48,289 nucleotides of DNA from Paludibacteraceae bacterium (GTDB taxonomy: Bacteria > Bacteroidota > Bacteroidia > Bacteroidales > Paludibacteraceae), in the NCBI GenBank assembly GCA_017628395.1, contig JAGBZD010000104.1:1-48289 (forward strand), in the 5' to 3' direction. Shown in pieces: positions 6,754-14,199 of this stretch. Within the stretch, counting starts at the first letter, position 1. Each line of letters opens with the position of its first letter. Below the pieces are notes generated by a model, which worked only from the letters and a program-made list of their open reading frames with translations, was not told where the DNA came from and ran no database searches. The translations under genes were made by a program, and so were the position numbers.

Positions 6754-8013
6754 ATGAGCGAAACTTTTTATCATAATTTACCCAATGGGTTGCAAATTGT
6801 ACACCGCAAGACCAGTTCTCCCGTCGTTTATGTAGGCATCATGATTGGAGCGGGTACGCGCCATGAGCAGCCCAACGAGAATGGCATGGCGCACTATATA
6901 GAGCATTGTCTATTCAAGGGCACAGAACATTATACCGCCCGCCAAATTATCAATCACATCGAGGGTATCGGTGGAGAAATCAATGCTTATACCACCAAAG
7001 AGGAAACCACTTTCTACGCCGCTACCCTACGCCAACACTTCCGTACGACGCTACACTTATTGGCGGATATGGTATTACGCCCTACTTTTAATAAGAAAGA
7101 AACGGATAAAGAAGTAACGGTTATTCTTGATGAGATAGAGAGTTATAATGATTCGCCCAGCGAACTGATTTATGATGATTTTGAGAATATGATTTTTGAG
7201 GGTAGTTCGTTGGCAATGCCTATTTTGGGTACAAAAAAAACACTGAAGCGCATTTCTAAATCCCCGACATATCCACTAAAGTGGATGTCGCAGCACTATC
7301 GTCCTGAGCGTATGGTGCTCTTTGTGCTGGGTGATGTCAGCACGAAGCAAGTAATCGCGGCTGCGGAGAGAGAATTAGGAGAAACTCATAGTATATATAG
7401 CGCTTATAGCTCCAATAGTAGTTATAGTCCTACTAATATAGATAATCTCACAGGTGCTGATAGTGCTACTACTCGTGTTTACAAACGCCACACCCACCAA
7501 ACGCATATCATGCTTGGTTCGCATGCCTACCCTATCGGTCATCCAAAGCAACTGACAATGTATTTGCTCAACAATATTTTGGGCGGAGGGAGTATGTCCA
7601 GCCGATTGTACCTGAGTCTGCGCGAAAAGCATGGACTGGTATATAGTATTGACTCTCAGGCAGTACCGCTGAGTGATACAGGTTATTGGAATATCTATCT
7701 GGCTTGTGAGCCACAGCATAAGGAGCAATGCTTGGAGCTCTGTCACAAAGAGTTGCAGCATCTACGCGAGACGAAGCTGACAGGCACTCAACTCCAACGC
7801 GCTTTGCGCCAGTTGGAGGGACAGATGGCTATATCTGCGGAGAATCAGGAGAATAATGCTTTGGCAATGGCGAAGCAGATGCTCTACCACCACCATGCCC
7901 CGGCATGGCAAGAGACTTTTGCTAAAGTGCAAAAAATCACTCCAGAGCAACTGCAAGAGGTAGCTAACGAGGTCTTCGCTCCTGAAAAGATTCACACACT
8001 ACTATACGATTAA
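6754..8013 (+). CDS. M16 family zinc peptidase
   Basis: 419 residues, the one-unit size of the processing-peptidase-like M16B group. The inverted zinc motif is HYIEH (47-51), with the distal Glu region and NAYTTKEETTFYA typical of the family; a second M16 domain follows (GGGSMSSRLYLSLREKHGLVYSI). No signal peptide, so cytoplasmic degradation of oligopeptides is likely. Between the domains, residues about 211-235 (SIYSAYSSNSSYSPTNI...) are low complexity and coincide with a TATAG-type repeat in the DNA, which looks like an in-frame insertion. Transcribed divergently from tRNA-Leu and closed by a strong hairpin at 8020. Confidence 0.92.
   Translation: MSETFYHNLPNGLQIVHRKTSSPVVYVGIMIGAGTRHEQPNENGMAHYIEHCLFKGTEHYTARQIINHIEGIGGEINAYTTKEETTFYAATLRQHFRTTLHLLADMVLRPTFNKKETDKEVTVILDEIESYNDSPSELIYDDFENMIFEGSSLAMPILGTKKTLKRISKSPTYPLKWMSQHYRPERMVLFVLGDVSTKQVIAAAERELGETHSIYSAYSSNSSYSPTNIDNLTGADSATTRVYKRHTHQTHIMLGSHAYPIGHPKQLTMYLLNNILGGGSMSSRLYLSLREKHGLVYSIDSQAVPLSDTGYWNIYLACEPQHKEQCLELCHKELQHLRETKLTGTQLQRALRQLEGQMAISAENQENNALAMAKQMLYHHHAPAWQETFAKVQKITPEQLQEVANEVFAPEKIHTLLYD
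7386..7445. repeat. TATAGC-type degenerate array inside the M16 gene
   Basis: TATATAGCGCTTATAGCTCC, AATAGTAGTTATAGTCCTAC and TAATATAGATA form an imperfect 10-12 bp repetition that codes a Ser/Tyr-rich linker. Confidence 0.6.
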
Positions 8014-8019
8014 ATACAC

Positions 8020-8066
8020 AAAACTCCGCGGAAATGCGTTTTTTTTGGCACTTTCCGCGGAGTTTT
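8020..8066 (+). terminator. 15-bp perfect hairpin after the M16 gene
   Basis: AAAACTCCGCGGAAA (8020-8034) and TTTCCGCGGAGTTTT (8052-8066) pair without mismatch. The 17-nt loop contains eight T in a row, an unusual place for a T tract. Probable bidirectional terminator. Confidence 0.75.
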
Positions 8067-8098
8067 GCGTTATGTGTCCACTTTTTCGCATTATTTTC

Positions 8099-8128
8099 TT
8101 GTCTATTTGAAAAAAAGCAGTACCTTTG
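8099..8128 (+). promoter_or_regulatory. Promoter of the 27-codon gene
   Basis: TTG (8099-8101), 19 bp, TACCTTTG (8121-8128). Confidence 0.75.
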
Positions 8129-8166
8129 CGCCAAATTACCGAACAAATCAGCGCCAAATTACCGAA
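8128..8166 (+). repeat. Direct repeat in the leader of the 27-codon gene
   Basis: GCGCCAAATTACCGAA occurs at 8128-8143 and exactly again at 8151-8166, 23 bp apart, beginning within the -7 box. Possible operator or RNA-level element. Confidence 0.7.
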
Positions 8167-8198
8167 TTTTCAAATATCACACTAAATATCAACCATTT

Positions 8199-8282
8199 AT
8201 GAAAACATACAAAAATAGGATTATTAGCATGCATATCGTCGCCCAGAAGATGGCGTGTATGTTATACCTATTGGCTGCTTAA
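8199..8282 (+). CDS. Orphan 27-residue peptide gene, unknown function
   Basis: A complete small transcription unit: promoter at 8099-8128, a 70-nt leader with a duplicated 16-mer, an ATG, 27 codons and a terminator 15 nt after the stop. The peptide starts with a Lys/Arg-rich segment (MKTYKNRIIS) and ends hydrophobic (CMLYLLAA), like a small membrane-seeking or leader peptide. No gene follows on this strand, so it does not attenuate a neighbour. The alternative is that the RNA itself is the product and the frame is incidental. Confidence 0.5.
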   Translation: MKTYKNRIISMHIVAQKMACMLYLLAA

Positions 8283-8296
8283 AAGACTAATCAATC

Positions 8297-8332
8297 AAAA
8301 ACGCGACCCCGATGGAGTCGCGTTCTTTATTT
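8297..8332 (+). terminator. Terminator of the 27-codon gene, twin of 9796
   Basis: AACGCGAC (8300-8307) and GTCGCGTT (8317-8324) with loop CCCGATGGA and a T-rich tail. The same hairpin, 24 bases identical, recurs at 9800-9824. Confidence 0.85.
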
Positions 8333-8371
8333 TATCTCATTGCGAGATTATTGAATGTCAAGGAGGTGGTG

Positions 8372-9625
8372 CTATATAGTCACTTTGTTTAACAAGAAAT
8401 CATATATATTTAGTATCAGTATCCCATCATTATTGCGATATGTAGGTTGCATACCTCCTGCAATAACGACCTTTTGGAAACTATCATTAATAAGTTTAAG
8501 CGACTTAAGTTCTTGCTCTTGTTTTTCTGGAGTTGGCATCGCATAGGCAGATTGGATATAAATGCGTTCATCTGCCTTGTTACATACAAAATCCACCTCT
8601 AATTGTTTACGCTCGCTTACGCCATTAGCGTTGCGAGTATTTGCAACCACCTGCCCCACATCTATACTATACCCCTTTACACGCAATTCATTATAGATTA
8701 GATTCTCCATTAAATGGGTTGGTTCAGTTTGACGGAACTTAATTCGTGCATTACGAAGTCCTAAATCCTCAAAATAATATTTAGCAGGAGTATCTATATA
8801 TTTTCGTCCTTTGATGTCATAACGCACAGCCTTTTCTATCATAAATGCATCTTGTATATAATCTAGATAGCGCTTAATGGTATCCTTGGATAATTGACTC
8901 TGTTTTACAGAAGCGAAAGTGTTAGCAATCTTAGTTGGATTGGTCAAACTACCAATAGAACTAGCTATCACATCTATCAACTCTTCCAAATCATCATCAT
9001 TTTTAATCGCATAACGCTCCTTAATATCTACCAAATAGGTGTTTGCAAAAAGTTGTGAAAGGTATTGTCTTTTTTGTTGCTCGCTATTCATCACTACCAG
9101 TTGTGGCAAACCACCTAATCGCATGTATTCATTGAGATGTTGTTCTGCAAATGGCAATGGTTGCTGTACTGATAGATATTCTGCAAAACTCAAAGGATGT
9201 ACCCGTACCTCATCACCACGCCCACGGAAAGTTGTTACCACATCCTTAGATAGAAATCTGGCATTACTACCTGTGACATATACATCCAATTGACTATTTT
9301 TTAATAATGTATTCAGTGTATCTTCAAAGCGTCGTAGGTGTTGTACTTCATCAATCAAGACATAATACTCCTTGCTATCAGTGATTTGCTGATGGATGTA
9401 TTCTATTAAGGTCAAAGGGTCACGCAGGTGGTCATTCGTGATATTTTCTAAGTCAATCTTAATGATATGTGAAGGAGCTACTCCTTGAGTTTGCAGGTAT
9501 TCTGCATACAAGGAGAACAACAAATATGACTTGCCGCTACGGCGCATGCCAGTAATAATTTTGATCATTCCGTTATGTTGGCGATCAATGAGTCGTTTGA
9601 GATAAATGGGACGTTGAATTATCAT
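8372..9625 (-). CDS. AAA ATPase with C-terminal DUF4143
   Basis: 417 residues. N-terminal AAA_14-type ATPase with Walker A GMRRSGKS (26-33), Walker B YYVLIDEVQ (87-95) and sensor TGSNA (118-122); DUF4143 follows, with its GLPQLV and YFEDLGLRNA segments and a nuclease-fold-like C-terminus (EVDFVCNK). Such proteins are common and multi-copy in Bacteroidales and Archaea; their cellular role is not established. It is a single gene with its own promoter (9669-9700). A 16-bp palindrome lies between promoter and start codon, and the gene is bracketed by two copies of one terminator, which hints at arrival or duplication as a unit. Confidence 0.93.
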   Translation of the reverse strand: MIIQRPIYLKRLIDRQHNGMIKIITGMRRSGKSYLLFSLYAEYLQTQGVAPSHIIKIDLENITNDHLRDPLTLIEYIHQQITDSKEYYVLIDEVQHLRRFEDTLNTLLKNSQLDVYVTGSNARFLSKDVVTTFRGRGDEVRVHPLSFAEYLSVQQPLPFAEQHLNEYMRLGGLPQLVVMNSEQQKRQYLSQLFANTYLVDIKERYAIKNDDDLEELIDVIASSIGSLTNPTKIANTFASVKQSQLSKDTIKRYLDYIQDAFMIEKAVRYDIKGRKYIDTPAKYYFEDLGLRNARIKFRQTEPTHLMENLIYNELRVKGYSIDVGQVVANTRNANGVSERKQLEVDFVCNKADERIYIQSAYAMPTPEKQEQELKSLKLINDSFQKVVIAGGMQPTYRNNDGILILNIYDFLLNKVTI

Positions 9626-9640
9626 TTCTATTAGCTTTTT

Positions 9641-9656
9641 TTGCGTATATACGCAA
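9641..9656. promoter_or_regulatory. Candidate operator palindrome in the ATPase leader
   Basis: TTGCGTATATACGCAA is fully self-complementary and lies about where transcription should start, 15 nt before the start codon. A repressor site is an inference. Confidence 0.5.
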
Positions 9657-9668
9657 TTTTATCGACTG

Positions 9669-9700
9669 CAAAGGTACTACAAAAAATGCACATACGCAAA
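9669..9700 (-). promoter_or_regulatory. Promoter of the ATPase gene
   Basis: TTTG (9697-9700), 20 bp, TACCTTTG (9669-9676), minus strand. Identical over 35 bp to the tRNA-Leu promoter. Confidence 0.85.
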
Positions 9701-9795
9701 TAAAGCGAGTATTTTTATTATTTCTATTAGCTTTTTTTGCGTATATACACACTTTTGTCGACTAGCACATTGTCCATATTGGCGTTCATAGTACA

Positions 9796-9830
9796 AAAAA
9801 ACGCGACCCCGATGGAGTCGCGTTTTATAT
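9796..9830 (-). terminator. Terminator of the M6 protease gene, twin of 8297
   Basis: AACGCGAC (9800-9807) and GTCGCGTT (9817-9824); on the minus strand the stem runs into TTTTTT. Lies about 95 nt past the protease stop codon. Confidence 0.85.
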
Positions 9831-9923
9831 TTTATCCTTTTATCTTACGATTTGGGATTAGTCGTAAGTCGAGATTATTGGATATACTTTGTACTTATCG
9901 CCTTATTCCACTTAAGAAGAATA

Positions 9924-12734
9924 TCAATATATGAATTTTACCCATTTATCTTTGCGTTTCATCTTCTTGAATGATGTATATTTGGCAATATACATATTTC
10001 CTTGTATGAACACATATGGTGGAAGTTCTACTTTCGTTTGTCCCTCACGGATTGGCTGTGACCACACTAAATGTCCTTGTATGTCGTAAACAAAGAGAGT
10101 AGCATCATTAAAGGTATGCGATAAATAGATAACATGCACATCTTGGTCATAGGTCATTTGTGTAGTATCTACTCCTATTGTCAAGTATTGCGAATCCATT
10201 GGTTCTCCATTTAATGTAATAACACTTCTTGACTTGCTTGGAGCTGTAATATGTTCTTCGCATCCCTTATTACCATCTGTAGCTTGCACTTGATAAGAAT
10301 ACTTACTATTAGGAGTTAATTCAGTAAAGACATAATTTTGACTCGTAGTTAGTGCTGTTATCTCTATTCCCTGTTGGATATAATTTATTTTTTCATCACA
10401 TGTAGCGGTAAAAGCATCCACAGCAGTTCCTTTACCACCAAGATCAATATACGATAAACGGAATTGTATATATTCCTTTTCAGCATCGTAGTCTTTTGTC
10501 AATGTTTTTCGTTTTGTAGCACTTGTGACATAGAAAGTATCTTTTGTCAGCCAATCCTTACCATCTTGACTTGCCTCTAATAACAACATTCCCATTGTAT
10601 CAACATCCGCCGTATAAGCATTTGCCCACAAAGAGACTTGGGTAACAGCAACAGGATAGAAGGGTGACACAATCATATCACCCGTATTTTTATAAAGCAA
10701 GGAACGCACACCATCTTTCTTGGCAGCAGTGGTAGTAGTTGTAATATTGCTTTGCCATCCTTCCTCTTCAATAGACTCTACATTATCAAAATGCTCAAAC
10801 CCTTGTACGAAATCAGTAGTACCCTCTGATGTTTCGTACAAACTAAGGAAATATGCTTCTGCATCTTTAACGGGTTTCCAACTTATTTCAAAAGAATATG
10901 GTGTGATATTCTTTTCCTCATTCAGTTCAGGTGTAGTTACATATGTAGGACGCGTTGCTATTCCACTGAGCGGAATAGAAGTCATACTTGTCCTTGTTTT
11001 CACCGTAATCAGCGATGTTTCTACTTCACATTTGCGTCTTTGCGGATTGTAACTCACATAGAAAGTAGCATCCATTTTTCCGTCTTCTCCTACTGTATCT
11101 TTCAGTGTTATAGAGCGTTTCCAATACGGACTTGTGCGTTGGTTTATTGCAGTGGTGTTATTGGTAATGTAGAAATTTCCTGATTTGGGAAGGTCAACTG
11201 TAGCAACTTCTCCTTCCGTTAAATTTTCGCCCACAAGACGAATGGAATATGCTTTCCAATTCTCCGTCTTATTATTATCATTTAATTGTGTTTCGATATA
11301 CAACTCATTAGGAAGTGCAGAGAGGATACCATCGCCAGGTTTAACATACACAAACTCCAACACATTTCCCTTTTCACTAATATTATAAATAGTCTGATCA
11401 CTGAGCAATGTATTATTATGGAGTTTTGGAACAAATGATGTTACTCCTCCCGTACCTGGATATGCATCCGATGGTGACGAATCTGATTTTCTTCCTGCAG
11501 CTTCTTCCAAGTGCATGCGCATCGGTTCACCATTATTTGGCGTATTATCCGTCCATGCTTTAGCACTATAATCAATATGCCAAGCCAGCATACCCTTTCC
11601 TGGCAGATATGCATCCCAACCTGTCCTTGTACGATATTCTATCATAAAAAACTCGTTAGGAGAAGGAGAATTTCCTATCAAATTATGTTCGCTCGCAGCA
11701 ATGAGATACGCCGAATTACTTTCAGTTAACGATTGCATTGTATAGATGCCCGGAGTTTTTAGTTGTTCAGGTTTGAGCCAGCCAAGATAGAATCGTTCAT
11801 AACTACTATAAGTAGGAGGGGTATTGCCGTAATTATTGTAATTACCCGAAGCCATAATTGTCCATGCACCTACCGTGTATTTGCCGTAATTTGTGTCGTA
11901 CCAATCTGGCAAACCTAACACATGACTAAACTCATGGCAAAAAGTGCCTACTCCACACATAACTTTTCCACCACTACCTTTCAATTCGGATGTACATGCA
12001 TAGGTTGTAATTTGTTTTTTATCCAATACAATATTCTTATATTGAAGATTATGTGAGTGTGGCCAAATTGTATTCTCACTTGCTCCCTCCGCTTGATTAT
12101 GCCCTGCATAGTAGAAAAATATATTATCCACTTTACCATCTCCATTGGTATCGTATTGAGAGAAGTCAACATCTTCATCCGCAAGTTGAACAGCTTCTAT
12201 GAAAGCCGCATGTACATTTTTATCATGTGTATCTCCCACTTGTTCTCCATAGTATGCCACATTTTGGCTGAGTGTATATGGACCGTACACATCGAAATCT
12301 GGTTGGAAGACACTATCAGAACAAGCGATAAAATAGTCACGACAAGATCCAGTCGCATTATTATCACTATATCCAGACTGGTTCAAGAGATTGTGAAATG
12401 CTTGTTGTGTATATTGGAACTTAACATCTTTAAATTCTAACAATATCACCAAACTACGCGCACTTCCTTCGAGCGGGAATCCTCCCACCATTTGCTTTTG
12501 TCTTATTTGTCTTCTTTGATTGATTTCTTCAACTTTGCTTTCAGTAGGGAATTGTCCACGAATGAGATTACCCTCCATATCGGTTATGTAAGAGTGAAAC
12601 TCATCACCATATTGGCGAACCTTTATCCATGAACCATCTTCTAATTGCATCATAAAAGGTGTAGGATCTGCCATCACGGCAAAAGCAGAAAGAGCAACAA
12701 CATATGCTGCCAATAATAGGAATATCTTTTTCAT
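9924..12734 (-). CDS. Secreted M6 family metalloprotease with probable T9SS sorting domain
   Basis: 936 residues from MKKIFLLLAAYVVALSAFA, a clear signal peptide. The frame is open ten codons further, but that start lies inside the promoter. The M6 (immune inhibitor A-like) domain has the zinc site HEFSHVLGLPDWYD (from about 267) after a calcium-loop-like DTNGDGKVDN (195-204). Then come beta-rich and fibronectin-like segments (SYEISWKPVKDAEAYFLSL type) and a C-terminal module with DATLFVYDIQGHLVWSQ...YIAKYTS, resembling type A sorting domains of type IX secretion, though the last residues KDKWVKFIY are atypical. Expected to digest proteins outside the cell. It lies downstream of the susC/susD operon in the same direction but has its own promoter, so a shared role in peptide use is an inference. 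Confidence 0.9.
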   Translation of the reverse strand: MKKIFLLLAAYVVALSAFAVMADPTPFMMQLEDGSWIKVRQYGDEFHSYITDMEGNLIRGQFPTESKVEEINQRRQIRQKQMVGGFPLEGSARSLVILLEFKDVKFQYTQQAFHNLLNQSGYSDNNATGSCRDYFIACSDSVFQPDFDVYGPYTLSQNVAYYGEQVGDTHDKNVHAAFIEAVQLADEDVDFSQYDTNGDGKVDNIFFYYAGHNQAEGASENTIWPHSHNLQYKNIVLDKKQITTYACTSELKGSGGKVMCGVGTFCHEFSHVLGLPDWYDTNYGKYTVGAWTIMASGNYNNYGNTPPTYSSYERFYLGWLKPEQLKTPGIYTMQSLTESNSAYLIAASEHNLIGNSPSPNEFFMIEYRTRTGWDAYLPGKGMLAWHIDYSAKAWTDNTPNNGEPMRMHLEEAAGRKSDSSPSDAYPGTGGVTSFVPKLHNNTLLSDQTIYNISEKGNVLEFVYVKPGDGILSALPNELYIETQLNDNNKTENWKAYSIRLVGENLTEGEVATVDLPKSGNFYITNNTTAINQRTSPYWKRSITLKDTVGEDGKMDATFYVSYNPQRRKCEVETSLITVKTRTSMTSIPLSGIATRPTYVTTPELNEEKNITPYSFEISWKPVKDAEAYFLSLYETSEGTTDFVQGFEHFDNVESIEEEGWQSNITTTTTAAKKDGVRSLLYKNTGDMIVSPFYPVAVTQVSLWANAYTADVDTMGMLLLEASQDGKDWLTKDTFYVTSATKRKTLTKDYDAEKEYIQFRLSYIDLGGKGTAVDAFTATCDEKINYIQQGIEITALTTSQNYVFTELTPNSKYSYQVQATDGNKGCEEHITAPSKSRSVITLNGEPMDSQYLTIGVDTTQMTYDQDVHVIYLSHTFNDATLFVYDIQGHLVWSQPIREGQTKVELPPYVFIQGNMYIAKYTSFKKMKRKDKWVKFIY

Positions 12735-12761
12735 TTTTGCATAATTATCTATTTCAGGGTG

Positions 12762-12793
12762 CAAAGTTACAAAAAAAATATCACATATGCAAA
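12762..12793 (-). promoter_or_regulatory. Promoter of the M6 protease gene
   Basis: TTTG (12790-12793), 20 bp, TAACTTTG (12762-12769), minus strand. Confidence 0.8.
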
Positions 12794-12848
12794 TCTTTGC
12801 TGTTTTTATAACTAAAAAGTTTTACTTATAAAAACTTATAAAAAACAT

Positions 12849-12880
12849 GAGAGAGCAAGCATATGCTCACTCTCTCTCGT
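12849..12880 (-). terminator. Terminator of the susC/susD operon
   Basis: GAGAGAG...AGCATATGCT...CTCTCTC forms a long hairpin with two inner mismatched positions; on the minus strand it is followed by TTTTTTATAAG. It sits 23 nt beyond the last operon gene. Confidence 0.8.
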
Positions 12881-12902
12881 TTCTATTGAATTAAGGGATT
12901 AC

Positions 12903-14126
12903 TTATTTCTTGTGGAAAGTCTTGTTATCCTTATTACCTTTGAACTCTGGCATCTCTTTGTGGTACTTAGCCATGTTACCAATTGTGTACTTGCGTGCAG
13001 AAGTAGCCTCTTCATCAGATTGTGTTTCCCACAAGCCATTCACATCAAATACGCGATTGATAGTAGAGTAGTCATATGGTTTAACGAGTTGGATCTCTCC
13101 GCCTTGACCCTCAACAAAGGTACTCTCATAGTGCTCCATATCCACTGCATAGCCATAGAGGCGGTCTTGAGCTGTAATATTAGCCCATGTAACATCAGCA
13201 GCGAACATTGCAGGGATTTCCTCACCTGTCTCAGCATCTACATCTGGATCTAAGAAAAGGAGACGGTTGATGTGACCAGAATAGAGTGCATAGTCCAAAT
13301 CCAATCCTGAAGTACTATTTTGTCCAATCATCGCTCCCCATGTATATTGCGACATTTCGCCATATGCAACATTGATATCAAAGTCTTCTGGCAAAGAAGA
13401 AGAGTACATGGTTTGAACCCAATCGCCGTATGTTTCAACATCGATTTGACCAGCATCGCAAGTATATGGCAGATATTCACCATTGGTGTTTTCTACTTTA
13501 AAACCACCGCCACCAACATAGTATCCAATATACATCTCATCAGCAGGGTCTTGTACGCCTGTAATAATCCAGAATGGCACATTAGGGAACTCCATTACGA
13601 GTCCATCACCAGCAAAACCTACACCACTAACGAAGTTAGCATTTCCATCCCATGCATAAATAACTGTAATAGTATGCAATTTACATTCATACATCAAGCT
13701 ATCGCCATCAAGGTCAAGCAAAGTATCCACAGCAGGCACTACAGGAGTGAATTCACCAAAGAGTCCGTAATCAAGGACATTAAACTCATCATAGAAAGCA
13801 TCAGCAGTAACAGTAACCAAGCACTCAGCAGTTTTGTCACCTGCCTTGGCTGTAATAACAGCAGTACCCTCTGCTAACGCAGAAACCATACCACCACCAG
13901 TTACAATTGCTACAGCATTGTCACTTGAAGCCCAAGTCACAGCAGTACCAGCAGGATCAACTGTAGCTTTAAGCATTTCTTCAGCACCAATAGAGAGTGT
14001 CAACTCTGTCTTGTCTAATGTAACTGAATTAACCAGATTAGTAGGTTCCTTTTGTTCTTGATTTTGTTCACAACCAACCAAGAATAGTGTTGCTAATGCA
14101 ACTGCGATAAAACCAATCTTTTTCAT
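12903..14126 (-). CDS. Lipoprotein with bacterial Ig-like (Big2) domain, susC/susD-linked
   Basis: 407 residues. MKKIGFIAVALATLFLVGCEQ is a signal peptide with lipobox (Cys19). Residues about 34-107 are a Big2 domain (VTLDKTELTLSIGAEEMLKATV...AEGTAVITAKAGDKTAECLVTV). The rest, with repeated acidic YDEFNVLDYG and aromatic-rich strands, is not recognised. Last gene of the operon, 73 nt behind susD; the position corresponds to SusE/SusF-like surface ligand-binding lipoproteins. Ligand unknown. Confidence 0.85.
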   Translation of the reverse strand: MKKIGFIAVALATLFLVGCEQNQEQKEPTNLVNSVTLDKTELTLSIGAEEMLKATVDPAGTAVTWASSDNAVAIVTGGGMVSALAEGTAVITAKAGDKTAECLVTVTADAFYDEFNVLDYGLFGEFTPVVPAVDTLLDLDGDSLMYECKLHTITVIYAWDGNANFVSGVGFAGDGLVMEFPNVPFWIITGVQDPADEMYIGYYVGGGGFKVENTNGEYLPYTCDAGQIDVETYGDWVQTMYSSSLPEDFDINVAYGEMSQYTWGAMIGQNSTSGLDLDYALYSGHINRLLFLDPDVDAETGEEIPAMFAADVTWANITAQDRLYGYAVDMEHYESTFVEGQGGEIQLVKPYDYSTINRVFDVNGLWETQSDEEATSARKYTIGNMAKYHKEMPEFKGNKDNKTFHKK

Positions 14127-14199
14127 GTTTGTGTTGTTTTAAATAATTAATAAATGATGTTAACTAATACTATAATTCTTATAGATTTATATTCGACTC

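Larger units (their letters stand above)
9625..9763. repeat. 43-bp direct repeat upstream of the ATPase gene
   Basis: The segment at 9625-9667 recurs at 9721-9763 with three mismatches, 96 bp apart. It contains TTGCGTATATACGCAA (9641-9656), a perfect 16-bp palindrome in the copy next to the gene and degenerate in the other. The promoter lies between the two copies. Confidence 0.85.

Noticed and set aside
8199..8332. Leader peptide with attenuator for a downstream operon
   Set aside because: The terminator is followed by a convergent gene; there is no downstream plus-strand gene to regulate for more than 10 kb.
12057..12440. Plus-strand frame of 127 codons inside the M6 protease gene
   Set aside because: Shadow of the protease zinc domain; no start context or family resemblance.
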